Part shown: one piece after another, positions 1 through 6,975 of the stretch
Layout of the letters: each line of letters starts with the position of its first letter
Position numbering within the stretch: position 1 is the stretch's first letter
Program-made: the position numbers and the translations under genes
Notes under the pieces: generated by a model
Told to the model about the DNA's origin: nothing
Seen by the model: only the letters and a program-made list of their open reading frames with translations
Database searches by the model: none
NCBI GenBank assembly: GCA_023458995.1
Contig: JAEWVV010000192.1
Coordinates: forward strand, 1 to 10,866
Length of the DNA: 10,866 nt
Direction of reading: 5' to 3'
From: Bacillota bacterium
Lineage (GTDB): Bacteria; Bacillota_I; Bacilli_A; Acholeplasmatales; Acholeplasmataceae

Positions 1-1
1 T

Positions 2-3000
2 GCGCAACATCAAGCGATTGAAATGTTACTCACATTTATCGGCTGGATTGATGTTGATCAAATGACGATGCTTCAAGAAAATGTTCCTCAACTAGTGAAT
101 GGTTTACAGTCAATGGAATCATTTGAAGATTTACTTGCTCAGCTAGATACCATGATTGAAGTTATGGATCTTTGGGATGCTTTCGTTCTTGAGAATGAAG
201 AAGTTGTCACTGAAATGGATGATGAAAGTATGGCAGTACTCATCGAATTTGTCTATGAAATTAACCTTAGATATCAAATATCTAATTATGATCGAGATAT
301 TCCATGGCAACTTGAACAAATCGAAAGAGCAGAATATTTACTTGAAAATTTAGATTTAATTAGTAACTCTGCATTATCAATGAGTGAAGTATACAAAAAC
401 TTATATGACTATTTATTTGGTAATGGAAGAGCAAATTATGAAGACATCATTGGATTAATTGAAGAAGTAAGTGCAAATGAAGAAGTCGATTATGAAAGTT
501 TAAGTGAACTTAAGAATCATCTTCATGTATTAATGATTGAACTTGAAATCGATGCAGAATTTTTCAGTAATTATTTTGAACTTTATCTCGCTACTGCAAG
601 TTATGGTTACTTAGATTTTACTGAAACAAATCTTGAAGAAACAGCTCAATACTTAGGTGAGTTTGCTTATGAATTCTACCTCGCATCCATAGATATGATT
701 GATTATCTCAGTATCGAGGATATCGAAGATATAATGATTGCAGGAAGCCTCATCTATAGTGAAGAAGAGGTTACTGAAACAAGAACAGTTTATGAGTATA
801 TTTGTGATGATATTGATTGTGGATATCGTTATATTGAACGTGATGTCACCTATACAAGAACCACAATCGATAAAGAAGCATATAAAGCGTACATTCTTCT
901 TATTGCAAGAACAATCAATGGTTTTATTGAAACTTATCCAACATACGTTAGTTCAATCGAAACATTGTTACTTGATGAAACTGCGGCAGATCTTTATGGA
1001 TTTATCATTTCAAGTCAATTTAGTTCAAACGATCATTATGAAACAATTAAAGCTAAACTTGACCTTGATCAATTAGATCATATGATGATGGTTGCTGAAA
1101 TGTTTATGGCTTCCATCGAAATGCTTGATGAATTTGCAAATAGTGATGGTGAAATTTTAGATTATATATTCCTTACAATGGGAAATTTAAGTGATGATAC
1201 TGAAGAAGTCTTAAACCCACAAACTTATATTGAAAGTATCCTTCCTTATGTGGGAATATTAATTGATCATGTAGATGAATCTACTGTCAAACCAATGATT
1301 AAGATGATTCTATTTACCATGCTAATCAATGATTTCCAATATGAAGATAAAATAGAATTTGACCAATATTCGAGTATGTTTGATGCTTGGATCGATAATG
1401 GATCACTTATTTTATTGGATGCAGTTGAACTTATTGATTCGTTCTATGCTTATCTTGTTGAAAACGGCGACTACACCATGTTTGATACTAATCAAGATCA
1501 AGGTAATGCAACGTTTGAGTTCTTGATTACAAATATGAGCGCATTCTTAACAACAGAAAAGCTTGTTGAAGTCAAAGCTATTGCAAATCAAGTGATTGAT
1601 AATCTTTTAAGTTTATCTAAATCCATGGAAGTATTAGATATAGATCAAACTGAACTTGATGAATTAAAAGTTGATATCATCGATTTAATTGATTTCTATC
1701 ATGAACTAATGAATGAGTTAAATACGCGTTATGCATCAGATCAATTTGAAGATTTCTATTATACTGAATACGCACGTCAACATTTCTTTGACATCGAATC
1801 ATTCGATAATATTAATATCTACATGATTGAAGAAGTGATACTTGATGAAGAAATTATTATAGATTTTCAAACAGGCGATCATGTTATTATTCCTTTTGAA
1901 ACAACAACTGAAGGTTATTATAAAATCAATGTATCAGCATCAATAGACAATGAGATTGCTATCTATAAAGGGAATAAGACAAATGTGATGAGTATATACG
2001 GTTTACCCACTGTGAATCTTGAGGGTAATCAGATGTACTACATTGTGTATCATAACTATTCAAAGGTTGGCGAATTCACATTTTCAATCGAAGAAGTTGA
2101 TGTCACAGGTTATTTCATAGATAATCCCATGATCATCACAGAAGATGGTCAATATCCATTTGTTGGAATCCATGGTTTTGATTACGTATACTACAAATTA
2201 GAAGCAACCACATCGGGTAGATATGTTTTAATGATTGAAGAAAATGATTATTTGGGTTACCATGAAGTTTATATCACAATCATTAATGCTGAAGGAATAT
2301 CAAATAAATTTTATGGATACATAAACTATCATAATGGTTATTACATTGAACTTGATGTTGTTTCTGGTGAAACTTGTCTTTTCCGTATCGATACAGAAGG
2401 TGATAGTTTTGAATCCAATATTTATTGGAATGAAGTGTTTACCAATACTGAAGCTAATCCAGTCCAGTTAGAACTTGATGTAATGCTTGATTTAAACGCT
2501 TATCAACCTTTCTATACGATTTGGCTAGCTTTCGACTTAGAAAATAAAAATTATTACGCTCTTGATTTCGATGGTAATGGATACATTGATTTTACAATCT
2601 ATGATGAACATATGAACTACTACGATAGCTACTGGTATGTTGATACAGATGGTGAACCTCTTAATTTCGATTTACCTGCAAAGGGTTATTTAGAGGTCAA
2701 TGCGAATTACTACTTTGATATTTCTGGTGTATCACTTACTAAATCAGAGAATTATATTGAATATATAGATATCGCTTTAGGGCAAGAACAAAGTTATAAT
2801 TCTGAAGAAGAAACATATGAGTATTATTCAAACTACACTTTTGATGCACCCGCTGATGGAAATTATATGATTATAACAAGAACCGATGGATGTGGTTATG
2901 TTGATGTTTTCCATGATGGTACAGATGATTTTTCCTTTGATTTTTCACATCAATATGATGAACTCATGATTGTCACGCTTGAAGAAGGTGATGAAATTAA

Positions 3001-3409
3001 CATTCGTGTTTCAACTTATTATTTTACGTATCTAAATTTTATAATCGAATCTATTGAAACAAAAGGAGAAACCGTTGAAAACGCAGTTAACTTAACAAGT
3101 AATGAATTTAGTTTTTATTATTTAGGGGAAAATCACACGAGAGCGTATTATAAGTTTACACCAACAATAACAGGTGAATATCTCTTCTTAGTTCAGTATG
3201 TCAGTGGGCAGGTAAATCTTTATCAGACAGATGATACAGGTTCAGATAGATTTTATATCAGTGTATACTATAATACAGATCAAGATTATTATTACTATAA
3301 TAAGATGCTTGATGCTAATGTGACCTATTACTTTTATATGGATAGTCAATATCCATTAGCACGTTACGCGTTTGGTATAGCAGATCCTAATTATTTGGGA
3401 ACCAATTAA
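2..3409 (+). CDS. Large acidic Tyr-rich protein with PPC-like beta repeats, probably surface/secreted (5' partial)
   Basis: The frame is open to the left edge (seven codons precede the first ATG at 23), so the true start and any signal peptide lie outside the window. I do not recognise the protein as a named family. Numbering from the Met at 23, residues 1 to about 600 are mostly acidic amphipathic helices (many L/I/E/D), interrupted near 255-285 by a Tyr/Thr/Arg-rich insert carrying a C-x4-C pair (C261, C266). Residues about 605-1123 are beta-rich and read as five diverged repeats with cores FETTTEGYYKI (625), YYKLEATTSGRYVL (723), a poorer unit around 795-900, FDAPADGNYMI (940) and YYKFTPTITGEYLF (1042). 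This x-F/L-x-(A/P)-x-x-x-G-x-Y pattern is typical of PPC-type domains of secreted bacterial proteins. No C-terminal membrane helix or LPXTG is seen. Export and a role in surface binding are inferred, not shown. A strong terminator follows. Confidence 0.85.
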   Translation, partial: AQHQAIEMLLTFIGWIDVDQMTMLQENVPQLVNGLQSMESFEDLLAQLDTMIEVMDLWDAFVLENEEVVTEMDDESMAVLIEFVYEINLRYQISNYDRDIPWQLEQIERAEYLLENLDLISNSALSMSEVYKNLYDYLFGNGRANYEDIIGLIEEVSANEEVDYESLSELKNHLHVLMIELEIDAEFFSNYFELYLATASYGYLDFTETNLEETAQYLGEFAYEFYLASIDMIDYLSIEDIEDIMIAGSLIYSEEEVTETRTVYEYICDDIDCGYRYIERDVTYTRTTIDKEAYKAYILLIARTINGFIETYPTYVSSIETLLLDETAADLYGFIISSQFSSNDHYETIKAKLDLDQLDHMMMVAEMFMASIEMLDEFANSDGEILDYIFLTMGNLSDDTEEVLNPQTYIESILPYVGILIDHVDESTVKPMIKMILFTMLINDFQYEDKIEFDQYSSMFDAWIDNGSLILLDAVELIDSFYAYLVENGDYTMFDTNQDQGNATFEFLITNMSAFLTTEKLVEVKAIANQVIDNLLSLSKSMEVLDIDQTELDELKVDIIDLIDFYHELMNELNTRYASDQFEDFYYTEYARQHFFDIESFDNINIYMIEEVILDEEIIIDFQTGDHVIIPFETTTEGYYKINVSASIDNEIAIYKGNKTNVMSIYGLPTVNLEGNQMYYIVYHNYSKVGEFTFSIEEVDVTGYFIDNPMIITEDGQYPFVGIHGFDYVYYKLEATTSGRYVLMIEENDYLGYHEVYITIINAEGISNKFYGYINYHNGYYIELDVVSGETCLFRIDTEGDSFESNIYWNEVFTNTEANPVQLELDVMLDLNAYQPFYTIWLAFDLENKNYYALDFDGNGYIDFTIYDEHMNYYDSYWYVDTDGEPLNFDLPAKGYLEVNANYYFDISGVSLTKSENYIEYIDIALGQEQSYNSEEETYEYYSNYTFDAPADGNYMIITRTDGCGYVDVFHDGTDDFSFDFSHQYDELMIVTLEEGDEINIRVSTYYFTYLNFIIESIETKGETVENAVNLTSNEFSFYYLGENHTRAYYKFTPTITGEYLFLVQYVSGQVNLYQTDDTGSDRFYISVYYNTDQDYYYYNKMLDANVTYYFYMDSQYPLARYAFGIADPNYLGTN
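1826..3406 (+). repeat. Five diverged PPC-like beta-sandwich repeats inside the large protein
   Basis: Protein-level repeats of roughly 85-110 residues. Each has a strand with an aromatic residue, then T/A-x-x-G-x-Y, a variable loop with I/V-x-I-Y or V-x-L-Y, and a late strand that often has an Asn or Gly turn before Tyr (for example LEGNQMYYIVY, LDANVTYYFYM). Approximate units from the Met at 23: 605-690, 694-788, 795-900, 905-1010, 1014-1123. Nucleotide identity between units is low, so this is an old internal duplication rather than a recent tandem repeat. The family assignment rests on pattern only. Confidence 0.5.
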
Positions 3410-3839
3410 ATTCTATAAGTGAATAGTAAGTCAAAAGGTGCTCAACTTGGATGTTGAGCACCTTTTTTAAATAATATATTCTCGTTTTAAGATAGAGCCT
3501 TTTTTTCGATAGCCAAAACAGAACACCGATGAGTATAGCTGGTAAACCGATTGTTAATACAGTTGATAAACCATTAAAACCACTTTGAATCAAGATGTAA
3601 ATCGAAAACAAGATGCCTAAACTAAAGAAAGTGATTGCTCCTATCATGGGGCGTTTCCACGATAGAAAAACTATAAATGCCAGTAGGATAACAGGAATAT
3701 TGTGTATTAAGAATGCTAAAAGAATGTTATACCATGCCTCATTAGAGTCAAAAACATCAAATGAAAACATAAACAAAACAGCAATGAATAGAATTGAAAG
3801 TATTCTTGGTGTCCATAAAATAAGTTTTTTGATGAACAT
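3387..3839 (-). CDS. Small four-helix integral membrane protein with suspect frameshifted C-terminus
   Basis: A protein of 150 residues from the ATG at 3839, with four hydrophobic helices at about 9-30, 38-61, 64-84 and 91-111. The PRILSILFI start resembles a family of small membrane proteins of unknown function (I recall it as DUF7670, unverified). The ATG is preferred because GGTGAG sits four bases upstream; a GTG at 3848 with AAAGG four bases before it is the alternative. After the last helix the frame continues for 37 residues through gene 1's terminator and 23 bases into gene 1's antisense 3' end. The switch occurs at an A7 tract (plus-strand T run 3500-3506, codons AAA AAA AGG). Dropping one A gives a short basic tail ending at TAA 3469-3467, flush against the terminator stem. 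Adding one A ends at 3489-3487. The true C-terminus may therefore be near 3467. No function can be assigned. Confidence 0.72.
   Translation of the reverse strand: MFIKKLILWTPRILSILFIAVLFMFSFDVFDSNEAWYNILLAFLIHNIPVILLAFIVFLSWKRPMIGAITFFSLGILFSIYILIQSGFNGLSTVLTIGLPAILIGVLFWLSKKRLYLKTRIYYLKKVLNIQVEHLLTYYSLIEFNWFPNN
3433..3472 (+). terminator. Rho-independent terminator of the large-protein gene
   Basis: A perfect 14-bp stem: AAAAGGTGCTCAAC (3433-3446), loop TTGGAT, GTTGAGCACCTTTT (3453-3466), continued by further T residues to 3468. It lies 23 bases after the TAA of the large gene. In the opposite direction the stem is the same but only the four T residues of the stem follow, so it is best suited to the + strand. 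It sits inside the annotated 3' end of the convergent minus-strand gene. Confidence 0.92.
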
Positions 3840-3866
3840 AGAACTCACCGAACCTTTCGCCTATAT

Positions 3867-3895
3867 TTTATACTGATGCTAAAGTTTTGTTACAA
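3867..3895 (-). promoter_or_regulatory. Promoter of the small membrane protein gene
   Basis: Reading the minus strand, TTGTAA (3895-3890), a 17-base spacer and TATAAA (3872-3867) match a sigma-A promoter, about 28 bases upstream of the ATG. The -35 hexamer lies within the pseudo-palindrome TTTTGTTACAAAA (3885-3897). Confidence 0.65.
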
Positions 3896-3897
3896 AA
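3885..3897. promoter_or_regulatory. Palindrome TTTTGT-N-ACAAAA over the -35 of the minus-strand promoter
   Basis: Perfect 6-bp arms around a single T. Because it covers the -35 hexamer it could be a repressor operator for the small membrane gene. AT-rich 6+1+6 palindromes do occur by chance in such DNA. The regulator is unknown. Confidence 0.3.
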
Positions 3898-3963
3898 TGA
3901 TTGGCTTTTATGGGAAAATGATGTGAAAGAAATGGTTAAATATAAACATTTAATCCTGTTTTT

Positions 3964-3979
3964 ATGGAGGAGTCTCCAT
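3964..3979. promoter_or_regulatory. Inverted repeat ATGGAG-gagt-CTCCAT next to the peptidase promoter
   Basis: Perfect 6-bp arms around a 4-base centre, occupying the -35 to spacer region just upstream of the TGATATAAT at 3983. It is GC-richer than its surroundings, which makes chance less likely. Its position would suit an operator at which a bound regulator blocks or replaces -35 contacts. No known box is confidently matched. Confidence 0.35.
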
Positions 3980-3982
3980 TTG

Positions 3983-3991
3983 TGATATAAT
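3983..3991 (+). promoter_or_regulatory. Extended -10 promoter for the M13 peptidase gene
   Basis: TGATATAAT is a perfect TATAAT (3986-3991) with an extended TGn. No good -35 is present (best TTATGG at 3962-3967, 18-base spacer), as is common for extended -10 promoters. Transcription would start near 3998, leaving a leader of about 110 bases before the peptidase ATG. Confidence 0.55.
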
Positions 3992-4050
3992 TATCATAAA
4001 TATAAACGCTTTAAATGAACCTATTCAATACTTATGTAGGGGTTTTTAAT

Positions 4051-4128
4051 GTGAGCATCGCTTTAGAGTTTCTAAAAAAAGTGAACATAGATCATAAGAG
4101 GTGGACCAATGAAAAAAGAACTGATTAA
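4051..4128 (+). CDS. Possible 25-residue leader ORF overlapping the peptidase start
   Basis: A GTG start (4051) is placed eight bases after AGGGG (4038-4042). It gives 25 codons, with residues such as MSIALEFLKKVN at the start, and a TAA at 4126-4128 inside the peptidase gene, in another frame. Ribosomes ending there could re-initiate at or affect the ATG at 4109, whose own ribosome binding site lies within this ORF. An ATG immediately followed by TGA (4049-4054) overlaps the GTG. Expression is unproven, and the short length makes a chance ORF quite possible. Confidence 0.25.
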   Translation: MSIALEFLKKVNIDHKRWTNEKRTD

Positions 4129-6010
4129 AACAAGTTTTTATGAGGCAGTGAATGGAGAATGGTTAGAGAATGCAGTCATACCAGGTGATCAACCATCTGT
4201 TTCAGCTTTCCTAGAACTCCATTTAGGAATTGAAAAATTATTGATGGATTTAGCAAGCAAATGGGAAAGTAATCCAAAAGATTTAAATGATAACTTAAAG
4301 AAGTTTATTAAGTTATACCAAATGAACAAAGACTTTGATAAGAGAAGTGAACTAGGTACAAAACCATTCAATGTTATCTTGAATAAGATTAAAAATCTAA
4401 ATCATTTGAAAGATTTAGAAAATGCGTATGCTGAGTTCAAGTTAGAATCTCTAGAACTTCCTTTTGAATTCATGATCATGCAGGACTTCATGAATAGTAA
4501 TAACCAAGTTCTCTATTTTGGTGCAGCTGATCTTTTCTTACCAGATACCAGCTACTATCATGATGAAAATACGAAGGCTCAATTGATTGGTCTTTTCACA
4601 CAAACAACAACGCAACTCTTATCACTTTATGGATTTTCAAATGAGGAAATTGATAAGCTATTAAAAGAAGCATTAGCTTTCGATGAATTGCTTGTTCCTG
4701 TGACAAAATCAAGTGTTGAAAGAGCTGATTATGTCAAACTCTATAATCCACTTGATAAAGATGAAGTTCTTAATTTAACAAAAAACTTCAATATCATGGC
4801 AAATGCAGAAAAACTTGTTAAACAACCGGTTGATAAACTGATTGTTCTTAATTTAGACTTTATGAATGCATTTGACAAGATTATTAGTGAAGAAAACTTT
4901 GAACTGATCAAATCTTGGATGATTGTATCCAGCGCACTTTCATTTGCATCTGATTTAACAGATGAGATTAGAGTTGCTGGTGGAGCATACGGACGTGCTT
5001 TATCTGGCATTAGAGAAGCAAGAAGTAAAGAAAAGTTTGCATTCTATCAAGCATATAATCGTTTCAGCCAAGTTGTTGGTCTCTATTATGGTGAGAACTA
5101 TTTTGGTCCAGCAGCTAAACAAGATGTTAAAACCATGGTTCATGAAATGATTGGTGTTTATAAAGAAAGAATCATGCATAACACATGGCTTAATGACAAA
5201 ACAAAAGAAAAAGCGATTAAAAAGTTAAATACATTGACGGTTCATGTGGGTTATCCGGATGTTCTTCCTCCTTATTACGATTTATTTGACGTAAAAGGTT
5301 ATGAAGAAGGTTCAGATCTGATTCAAGAAAGACTTAAAATGACACGAACCATTAATGAATATGATTTTAGTCGTTACAATAGAGAACCAAATAGGAATAT
5401 TTGGGGCATGCCAGCAAGCATGGTCAATGCTTACTATCAACCAACAAATAATCAAATTGTCTTCCCAGCAGCTATTCTTCAAAGACCATATTATAGTTTA
5501 GACCAAACTCCATCAGAAAACTATGGTGGCATTGGTGCTGTTATGGCGCATGAGATTTCGCATGCTTTCGATAATAATGGTGCTAAGTTTGATGAATTTG
5601 GTTCACTTAATAACTGGTGGACAGAAGAAGATTTAGAAGCATTTAATCAAAAAGCTAAAGATATGATTGCTTTATTTGAAGGTGTTGAAACAGGATATGG
5701 TCCATGTAATGGAGAACTCACAGTTTCAGAAAATATCGCTGATAGCGGTGGATTAAGATGTGCCCTTGAAGCAAGCAAGAAGGGTAAACATCATAACCTA
5801 GATGAGTTTTTCCAAAACTGGGCACGTGTATGGCGTAATAAATCATCTTTAGAATATAGTCAGTTGTTACTAAGAGTTGATGTCCACGGACCAACAATTT
5901 TAAGAACGAATCTACAATTAAGTAATCTTCCTGAATTCCAAGAACATTATCAGATTAGTGAAACAGACAAGATGTATTTACCAAAAGAAAAAATGGTTAG
6001 CATTTGGTAA
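4109..6010 (+). CDS. pepO: M13 family zinc endopeptidase (PepO/neprilysin type), cytosolic
   Basis: Gluzincin metallopeptidase of 633 residues that cleaves oligopeptides, as in bacterial PepO. Catalytic elements are all present: substrate-binding NAYY (440-443), HEISH zinc motif (H481, E482, H485), ENIAD with the third zinc ligand E541 and D545, then H593 and R599, matching the spacing of neprilysin H711 and R717. The N-terminal helical lobe covers about 1-400. There is no signal peptide or N-terminal membrane anchor, and the end VSIW lacks the Cys of the eukaryotic CxxW end, both consistent with a cytosolic bacterial enzyme lacking disulfides. The ATG at 4109 follows AGAGGTGG by four bases. 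It is transcribed alone, between its own promoter and a terminator, and probably recycles imported or turnover peptides. The gene symbol is by family resemblance. Confidence 0.95.
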   Translation: MKKELIKTSFYEAVNGEWLENAVIPGDQPSVSAFLELHLGIEKLLMDLASKWESNPKDLNDNLKKFIKLYQMNKDFDKRSELGTKPFNVILNKIKNLNHLKDLENAYAEFKLESLELPFEFMIMQDFMNSNNQVLYFGAADLFLPDTSYYHDENTKAQLIGLFTQTTTQLLSLYGFSNEEIDKLLKEALAFDELLVPVTKSSVERADYVKLYNPLDKDEVLNLTKNFNIMANAEKLVKQPVDKLIVLNLDFMNAFDKIISEENFELIKSWMIVSSALSFASDLTDEIRVAGGAYGRALSGIREARSKEKFAFYQAYNRFSQVVGLYYGENYFGPAAKQDVKTMVHEMIGVYKERIMHNTWLNDKTKEKAIKKLNTLTVHVGYPDVLPPYYDLFDVKGYEEGSDLIQERLKMTRTINEYDFSRYNREPNRNIWGMPASMVNAYYQPTNNQIVFPAAILQRPYYSLDQTPSENYGGIGAVMAHEISHAFDNNGAKFDEFGSLNNWWTEEDLEAFNQKAKDMIALFEGVETGYGPCNGELTVSENIADSGGLRCALEASKKGKHHNLDEFFQNWARVWRNKSSLEYSQLLLRVDVHGPTILRTNLQLSNLPEFQEHYQISETDKMYLPKEKMVSIW

Positions 6011-6032
6011 AATTTAGATATATTAAATAACT

Positions 6033-6063
6033 AAAGTCTATCTCAACAAAGGATAGACTTTTT
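6033..6063 (+). terminator. Rho-independent terminator after the M13 peptidase gene
   Basis: Ten-bp stem AAAGTCTATC (6033-6042) and GATAGACTTT (6052-6061), nine-base loop, then a T tract to 6063. It lies 22 bases after the peptidase TAA. Confidence 0.85.
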
Positions 6064-6108
6064 CTCTATGTGGAGAGAAGACTATTATAAAACCATTTAA
6101 AGGAGTTG

Positions 6109-6149
6109 TTCTTTATTTGTATTAATGCATAGAATTGTTAAATAAAGAA
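6109..6149. repeat. Inverted repeat upstream of the methyltransferase promoter
   Basis: Perfect 10-bp arms TTCTTTATTT (6109-6118) and AAATAAAGAA (6140-6149) with a 21-base centre, ending 17 bases before the extended -10 at 6166. It could be an operator or simply AT-rich coincidence. The rest of the 6064-6165 gap holds nothing else I can support. Confidence 0.3.
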
Positions 6150-6165
6150 ATTGATCTATTCTTTT

Positions 6166-6174
6166 TGGTATAAT
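6166..6174 (+). promoter_or_regulatory. Extended -10 promoter of the methyltransferase-acetyltransferase operon
   Basis: TGGTATAAT contains a perfect TATAAT (6169-6174) with TGn; no good -35 at the usual distance. The last bases overlap the ATG at 6173, which argues that this ATG is promoter DNA and that translation starts at the next in-frame ATG (6215), within a leader of about 35 bases. Confidence 0.6.
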
Positions 6175-6214
6175 GAAGTTGAATTTACGCTTTTATATTG
6201 AAAGGAAAACAGTC

Positions 6215-6964
6215 ATGAAGTATCAAGATGAAAACTCGAAAATCATAGATCAATGGGTGAATGAAGGTTGGGAATGGGGAACGCCAATTTCACATGCGGT
6301 TTTTTTAGAAGCCAAAAAGGGTAATTGGGATGTCTTATTAACACCTGTTAAGAAAGTACCTAAAGATTGGTTTTTACCTTTTAAAGGGCTAAAGATATTA
6401 GGACTAGCCTCAGGTGGTGGTCAACAAATGCCTATCTTCGCAGCTCTCGGTGCTGAGTGTACTGTTTTAGATTATTCAAAAAAACAGTTAGAAAGTGAAG
6501 AGTTTGTAGCAAATAGAGAAAATTATAAGATTAACATCATCCATGCAGATATGACAAACCCACTACCTTTTGAAAATAACTCATTTGATTTTATCTTTCA
6601 TCCAGTATCAAATATTTATATTGAACATGTTGAACCTGTCTTTAAGGAATGTTACCGGATATTAAGAAAAGGTGGCATCATGATTGGTGGGTATGATAAC
6701 GGTCTTGGTTTTGTTTTTGATGAAGATGAAAAAACAATGCGTTTTAAATTACCATTTAATCCATTAAAGCATGAAGAGCAAAGAGAATTTTTGCAAAAGA
6801 CTGATTCTGGGTATCAATTTTCACATACATTAGAAGAACAGATTGGTGGACAGTTGAAAGCAGGTTTTAGACTTCTTGACCTTTATGAAGATACATATGC
6901 TGATGGCCCCTTTTATGAATTCAATATTCCAGTGTTTGTTGCAGCAAAGGTCATCAAGGACTAA
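6215..6964 (+). CDS. Class I SAM-dependent methyltransferase (UbiE-like)
   Basis: A 249-residue soluble protein with a Rossmann-type methyltransferase core. Motif I is LGLASGGGQQ (62-71), unusual in using S-G-G-G rather than the common G-x-G-x-G. Asp86 at the end of the second strand (TVLDYS) would hold the SAM ribose, and HADMTNPLPF (Asp112) is motif II. The stretch DFIFHPVSNIYIEHVEPVF followed by YRILRKGGIMIGG is the family's motif III region. The start at 6215 is chosen because AAAGGA sits eight bases upstream; the in-frame ATG at 6173 has no ribosome binding site and overlaps the -10. Family members of this size methylate small molecules or remain uncharacterised, and the substrate cannot be read from sequence. 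The acetyltransferase begins 11 bases downstream, so the two are co-transcribed. Confidence 0.9.
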   Translation: MKYQDENSKIIDQWVNEGWEWGTPISHAVFLEAKKGNWDVLLTPVKKVPKDWFLPFKGLKILGLASGGGQQMPIFAALGAECTVLDYSKKQLESEEFVANRENYKINIIHADMTNPLPFENNSFDFIFHPVSNIYIEHVEPVFKECYRILRKGGIMIGGYDNGLGFVFDEDEKTMRFKLPFNPLKHEEQREFLQKTDSGYQFSHTLEEQIGGQLKAGFRLLDLYEDTYADGPFYEFNIPVFVAAKVIKD

Positions 6965-6975
6965 GAGGCAATTAT

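Noticed and set aside
23..25. ATG at 23 as the start of the large protein
   Set aside because: The frame is open to the left edge, no ribosome binding site precedes it, and the first residues read as the middle of a helical domain rather than a signal peptide.
738..1076. 112-codon ORF in another frame inside the large-protein gene
   Set aside because: A frame shadow: no ribosome site and no domain-like sequence. The enclosing frame is clearly the coding one.
3613..3876. 87-codon plus-strand ORF opposite the small membrane gene
   Set aside because: The minus strand encodes four clean membrane helices with a promoter and ribosome site; the plus frame lacks both.
4741..5010. 89-codon minus-strand ORF inside the peptidase gene
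   Set aside because: Antisense shadow of a well-conserved M13 enzyme; Ser/Leu-rich composition typical of such shadows.
6173..6214. Upstream ATG for the methyltransferase, adding 14 residues
   Set aside because: It overlaps the perfect TATAAT of the promoter and has no ribosome binding site, while the ATG at 6215 has AAAGGA at good spacing and begins where the protein reads as family-like.
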